Of a stretch of 17,830 nt of DNA, positions 15,639-17,830 are shown piece by piece; within the stretch, counting starts at the first letter, position 1, and every line of letters begins with the position of its first letter. The position numbers were made by a program, and so were the translations under genes. Source of the DNA: JAEYZS01 sp031374125 (GTDB lineage Bacteria > Bdellovibrionota > Bdellovibrionia > Bdellovibrionales > JAEYZS01); NCBI GenBank assembly GCA_031374125.1, contig JANMFM010000273.1:1-17830 (forward strand), in the 5' to 3' direction. A model generated the notes under the pieces. The model had not been told where the DNA came from, searched no databases, and saw nothing but the letters and a program-made list of their open reading frames with translations.

Positions 15639-15660
15639 AGTGCTTACAGCAGTAAGCACT
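15639..15660 (+). promoter_or_regulatory. Perfect 9-bp hairpin between hisS and aspS
   Basis: AGTGCTTAC (15639-15647) and GTAAGCACT (15652-15660) form a perfect stem with the tetraloop AGCA. There is no T-run after it, so it is not a standard intrinsic terminator. It ends 5 nt before the CAGGAT ribosome binding site (15665-15670) of aspS. Possible roles are mRNA 3'-end protection, processing or control of aspS translation. Confidence 0.6.
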
Positions 15661-15675
15661 GAAACAGGATAGGAA

Positions 15676-17499
15676 ATGAAATTCGTTTCGGAACTGAAGA
15701 GAACGCATTACTGTGGAGATTTAAACGCTCAAGCTGAAGGCAAGAAAGTCATCTTGATGGGTTGGGTAGATGGAAGACGTGACCACGGTGGTCTTGTGTT
15801 CATCGATTTAAGAGACAGAACAGGTCTGGTGCAGTTGGTTTTAAATCCCAGTGAGGCAGCAATGTCTACGGCAAAGGATTTTAGAGGCGAATACGTTATC
15901 GCTATTTCTGGAACAGTAAGAAAGCGTCCTGATGGAATGGTAAATACAAAACTACCAACTGGTGCCGTTGAAATTTCATGCGACAGATGCGAAGTTCTAA
16001 GTGTAGCTAAAACTACGCCATTCCAAATCCAAGATAAAAACGTTTCTGAAAATTTGAGATTAAAATATCGTTATTTAGATTTGCGTTCTAACAATTTACA
16101 AAAAAACTTAATCATCAGACACAAACTGAATCAGATCGTTAGAAACTATTTGAGCAATACAAATTTCTTAGAAGTAGAAACTCCGATTCTTTACAAGAGC
16201 ACTCCTGAAGGCGCGCGTGATTATCTTGTTCCATCAAGAGTGAGTCCCGGGAAATTCTATGCTCTTCCACAATCTCCACAGACTTTAAAACAATTGTTGA
16301 TGATTTCTGGTTACGATCGTTATTTCCAAATCGCAAGATGCTTCAGAGATGAAGACTTAAGAGCAGAGAGACAACCAGAGTTCACCCAGATCGATATCGA
16401 GATGAGTTTTATTGACGTAGAAGATATCGTGCAAACCGCGGAAGGTTTGTTCAGAGAAATCTGGAAAGGCATCAAGGGCGTAGATATCGGAAAGATTCCA
16501 CGTATGAGCTATGCAGAAGCGATGGATAGATTCGGTAACGACAAACCCGATATGAGATTCGGAATGGAACTCATCAACCTTGCTGAAGCGGTCAAAGGTT
16601 GTGGATTTAAAGTTTTCGAGGACACTGTTGCAAGAGGTGATTTTGTTAAAGGCATCGTTGCCCCAAAGGCCGGAACTTATTCTCGAAGCCAAATCGATAA
16701 ATTAGTAAAACTCGCACAAACTCTTGGTGGTAAGGGTCTCGTGTGGGTGAAATCCGATGCGGCGGGAGTTTTGTCTTCGAGCATTTCGAAAGTGATTTCA
16801 GAAGATCAGTTGAAGAATATTTTTGTAAAGAGCGGCGCTAAGAATGGTGATATGCTTTTGATCGTGGCTGACAGCTACGATACAACAGCAAAAGTTCTCT
16901 CTCAGTTGAGATTGGATCTTGGTGAAGAACTAGGTTTGATCGACAAGACAAAAGATTCATTCTTATGGGTACTGGACTTCCCATTATTTGAATACGACAC
17001 AGACAACAAGCGTTGGGCGGCAAAACATCATCCGTTCACTTCTCCGTCTGACCAGGGAATGGAAGTTTTAGTTGAGGGCAGAGAAAAAGAATTTGGTACA
17101 CTCAATGCGAAAGCTTACGACTTAGTTTGTAATGGCTATGAGCTCGGAGGAGGCAGTATCAGAATTTACAATTCAGATGTGCAAGCTGCAATGTTCAAAG
17201 CATTGGGATTGGGGCCTGAAGAAGTGAAATTAAAATTTGGATTCTTTATCGAAGCTCTTTCTTACGGAACACCTCCGCATGGAGGCATCGCATTCGGTGT
17301 CGATAGAATTTGTATGATTTTGTGTAACACCGAATCTATAAGAGATGTGATTGCCTTCCCGAAAACAGCAAAAGCTTCGGACCTAATGGCAGGAGCTCCG
17401 AACATCGTGGATAGATCACAACTTTTAGAATTGGGGATAAGGCTTTCTCAACAGGCTGAAGAACTGCTCAAAAAAGACGAAGTCGACGGCACGTTATAG
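15676..17499 (+). CDS. aspS: Aspartyl-tRNA synthetase, bacterial type, probably non-discriminating
   Basis: This cytoplasmic class II synthetase charges tRNA-Asp. The 607-residue length is normal for the bacterial form with its GAD insertion (about 300-430). The anticodon-binding OB domain has GWVDGRRDHGGLVFIDLRDR. Motif 1 is FLEVETPIL, motif 2 is F223-RDEDLRAERQPEFTQID, and motif 3 is F540-GVDRICMIL with R544. HHPFTSP and GGSIRIYN complete the active site. H37 and G87 occupy positions corresponding to H31 and G83 of Pseudomonas aeruginosa AspRS, linked to relaxed recognition of tRNA-Asn. The enzyme may therefore also make Asp-tRNA-Asn for GatCAB amidation. ATG 15676 has AGGA 6 nt upstream; cotranscription with hisS is likely. 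Confidence 0.98.
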   Translation: MKFVSELKRTHYCGDLNAQAEGKKVILMGWVDGRRDHGGLVFIDLRDRTGLVQLVLNPSEAAMSTAKDFRGEYVIAISGTVRKRPDGMVNTKLPTGAVEISCDRCEVLSVAKTTPFQIQDKNVSENLRLKYRYLDLRSNNLQKNLIIRHKLNQIVRNYLSNTNFLEVETPILYKSTPEGARDYLVPSRVSPGKFYALPQSPQTLKQLLMISGYDRYFQIARCFRDEDLRAERQPEFTQIDIEMSFIDVEDIVQTAEGLFREIWKGIKGVDIGKIPRMSYAEAMDRFGNDKPDMRFGMELINLAEAVKGCGFKVFEDTVARGDFVKGIVAPKAGTYSRSQIDKLVKLAQTLGGKGLVWVKSDAAGVLSSSISKVISEDQLKNIFVKSGAKNGDMLLIVADSYDTTAKVLSQLRLDLGEELGLIDKTKDSFLWVLDFPLFEYDTDNKRWAAKHHPFTSPSDQGMEVLVEGREKEFGTLNAKAYDLVCNGYELGGGSIRIYNSDVQAAMFKALGLGPEEVKLKFGFFIEALSYGTPPHGGIAFGVDRICMILCNTESIRDVIAFPKTAKASDLMAGAPNIVDRSQLLELGIRLSQQAEELLKKDEVDGTL

Positions 17500-17519
17500 G
17501 CACGCGCTATTGGGGGAAT

Positions 17520-17789
17520 ATGAAATCTGCAGTCATCATCAATCCGAAGAGTGCGAGTGGCAATACGGTAAAAATGTGGAGAGAGATCCAAGCTTCGATT
17601 CAGCGGAGCTTAGGAACAATCGAAGTACTAATGACCGAGTACCCTCATCACGCAACAAAACTCGCAAAAGAAATCGCTCAAGAAACAAACCCGTCTAAAA
17701 AAATCGACTCTCTCATTGTCATGGGCGGCGATGGAAGTATCCACGAAGTCGTCAATGGTCTTATCGATGAAAATGAATTTATAAAATAA
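17520..17789 (+). CDS. Diacylglycerol/lipid-kinase-like protein, N-terminal half only
   Basis: The 89-residue ORF matches the N-terminal nucleotide-binding part of the DAGK catalytic family (YegS/LCB5 type), which phosphorylates lipids or sphingoid bases. Landmarks are the opening AVIINPKSASG and the signature MGGDGSIHEVVNGL (G69 to L81). Typical members are about 290-330 residues and continue with a GTxND-type motif and a beta-sandwich domain; here TAA at 17787-17789 ends it early. ATG 17520 is preceded by GGGGGA 2 nt upstream. It lies 20 nt after aspS on the same strand. It may be a truncated gene, a frameshifted gene continuing past the window, or a true short protein. Confidence 0.65.
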   Translation: MKSAVIINPKSASGNTVKMWREIQASIQRSLGTIEVLMTEYPHHATKLAKEIAQETNPSKKIDSLIVMGGDGSIHEVVNGLIDENEFIK

Positions 17790-17830
17790 TGAATCTCAGT
17801 TTTTCCGTCTTTTTGAAGTTTAATTTTTCC
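17789..17830 (+). CDS. Possible start of a further ORF, cut by window end
   Basis: An ATG at 17789 overlaps the stop codon of the lipid-kinase-like ORF (TAATG) and stays open to the window end, reading MNLSFSVFLKFNFS. This could be a coupled downstream gene or the shifted remainder of the kinase. Only 14 codons are visible and they show no kinase motif, so the call is weak. Confidence 0.2.
   Translation, partial: MNLSFSVFLKFNFS

Noticed and set aside
17510..17698. A 62-codon plus-strand ORF overlapping the start of the lipid-kinase-like gene
   Set aside because: It is a highly charged shadow frame with no recognisable domain; the frame starting at 17520 has clear DAGK motifs.
1..17830. CRISPR arrays, insertion sequences, prophage genes or tRNA genes
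   Set aside because: No regularly spaced repeats, transposase or integrase motifs, or tRNA-like cloverleaf sequences were seen on either strand.

Overview
The window looks like the chromosome of a low-GC, AGA-rich Gram-negative bacterium with a polar flagellum. Gene order and protein style fit the Bdellovibrionota (Bdellovibrio and relatives): a compact fliM-N-O-P-Q-R-flhB-A-F-G-fliA run, secreted trypsin-like proteases, and an RpoH-type sigma factor. This placement is inferred from context; no rRNA or other strong phylogenetic marker is present.

Positions 1-10463, plus strand: one long flagellar operon. It holds the end of fliM and fliN (C-ring switch), fliO (export-gate assembly), fliP/fliQ/fliR/flhB/flhA (inner-membrane type III export gate), flhF/flhG (pole selection and flagellar number) and fliA (sigma-28). 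Genes are packed with gaps or overlaps of a few bases. The larger gaps (fliM-fliN, flhF-flhG, flhG-fliA) carry local structure: hairpins next to ribosome binding sites and an in-frame 18-nt repeat of the flhF stop region. A terminator hairpin follows fliA and separates it from convergent genes.

Positions 10465-12675, minus strand: three tandem secreted S1 (trypsin-family) proteases. The first two have complete catalytic triads and share an unusual C-terminal tail. The third is split by a one-base frameshift, has a changed active-site motif and starts behind a G10/T9 homopolymer.

Positions 12844-14234, minus strand: an RpoH-type sigma factor with a lysine-rich tail, preceded by a small protein of the polyhydroxyalkanoic-acid-system (PHA_gran_rgn) family. 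Positions 14356-17499, plus strand: hisS and aspS, separated by a perfect 9-bp hairpin. The AspRS carries residues typical of the non-discriminating type. The window ends with a lipid-kinase-like ORF that stops after only the nucleotide-binding half, with another start codon overlapping its stop.

The most notable observation is that FlhF has altered GTPase signature residues while its partner FlhG lacks a recognisable N-terminal DQAxxLR activator motif. This suggests a remodelled pole-selection switch. No wholly new multi-gene system is evident; most of the window is well-known flagellar and housekeeping content.
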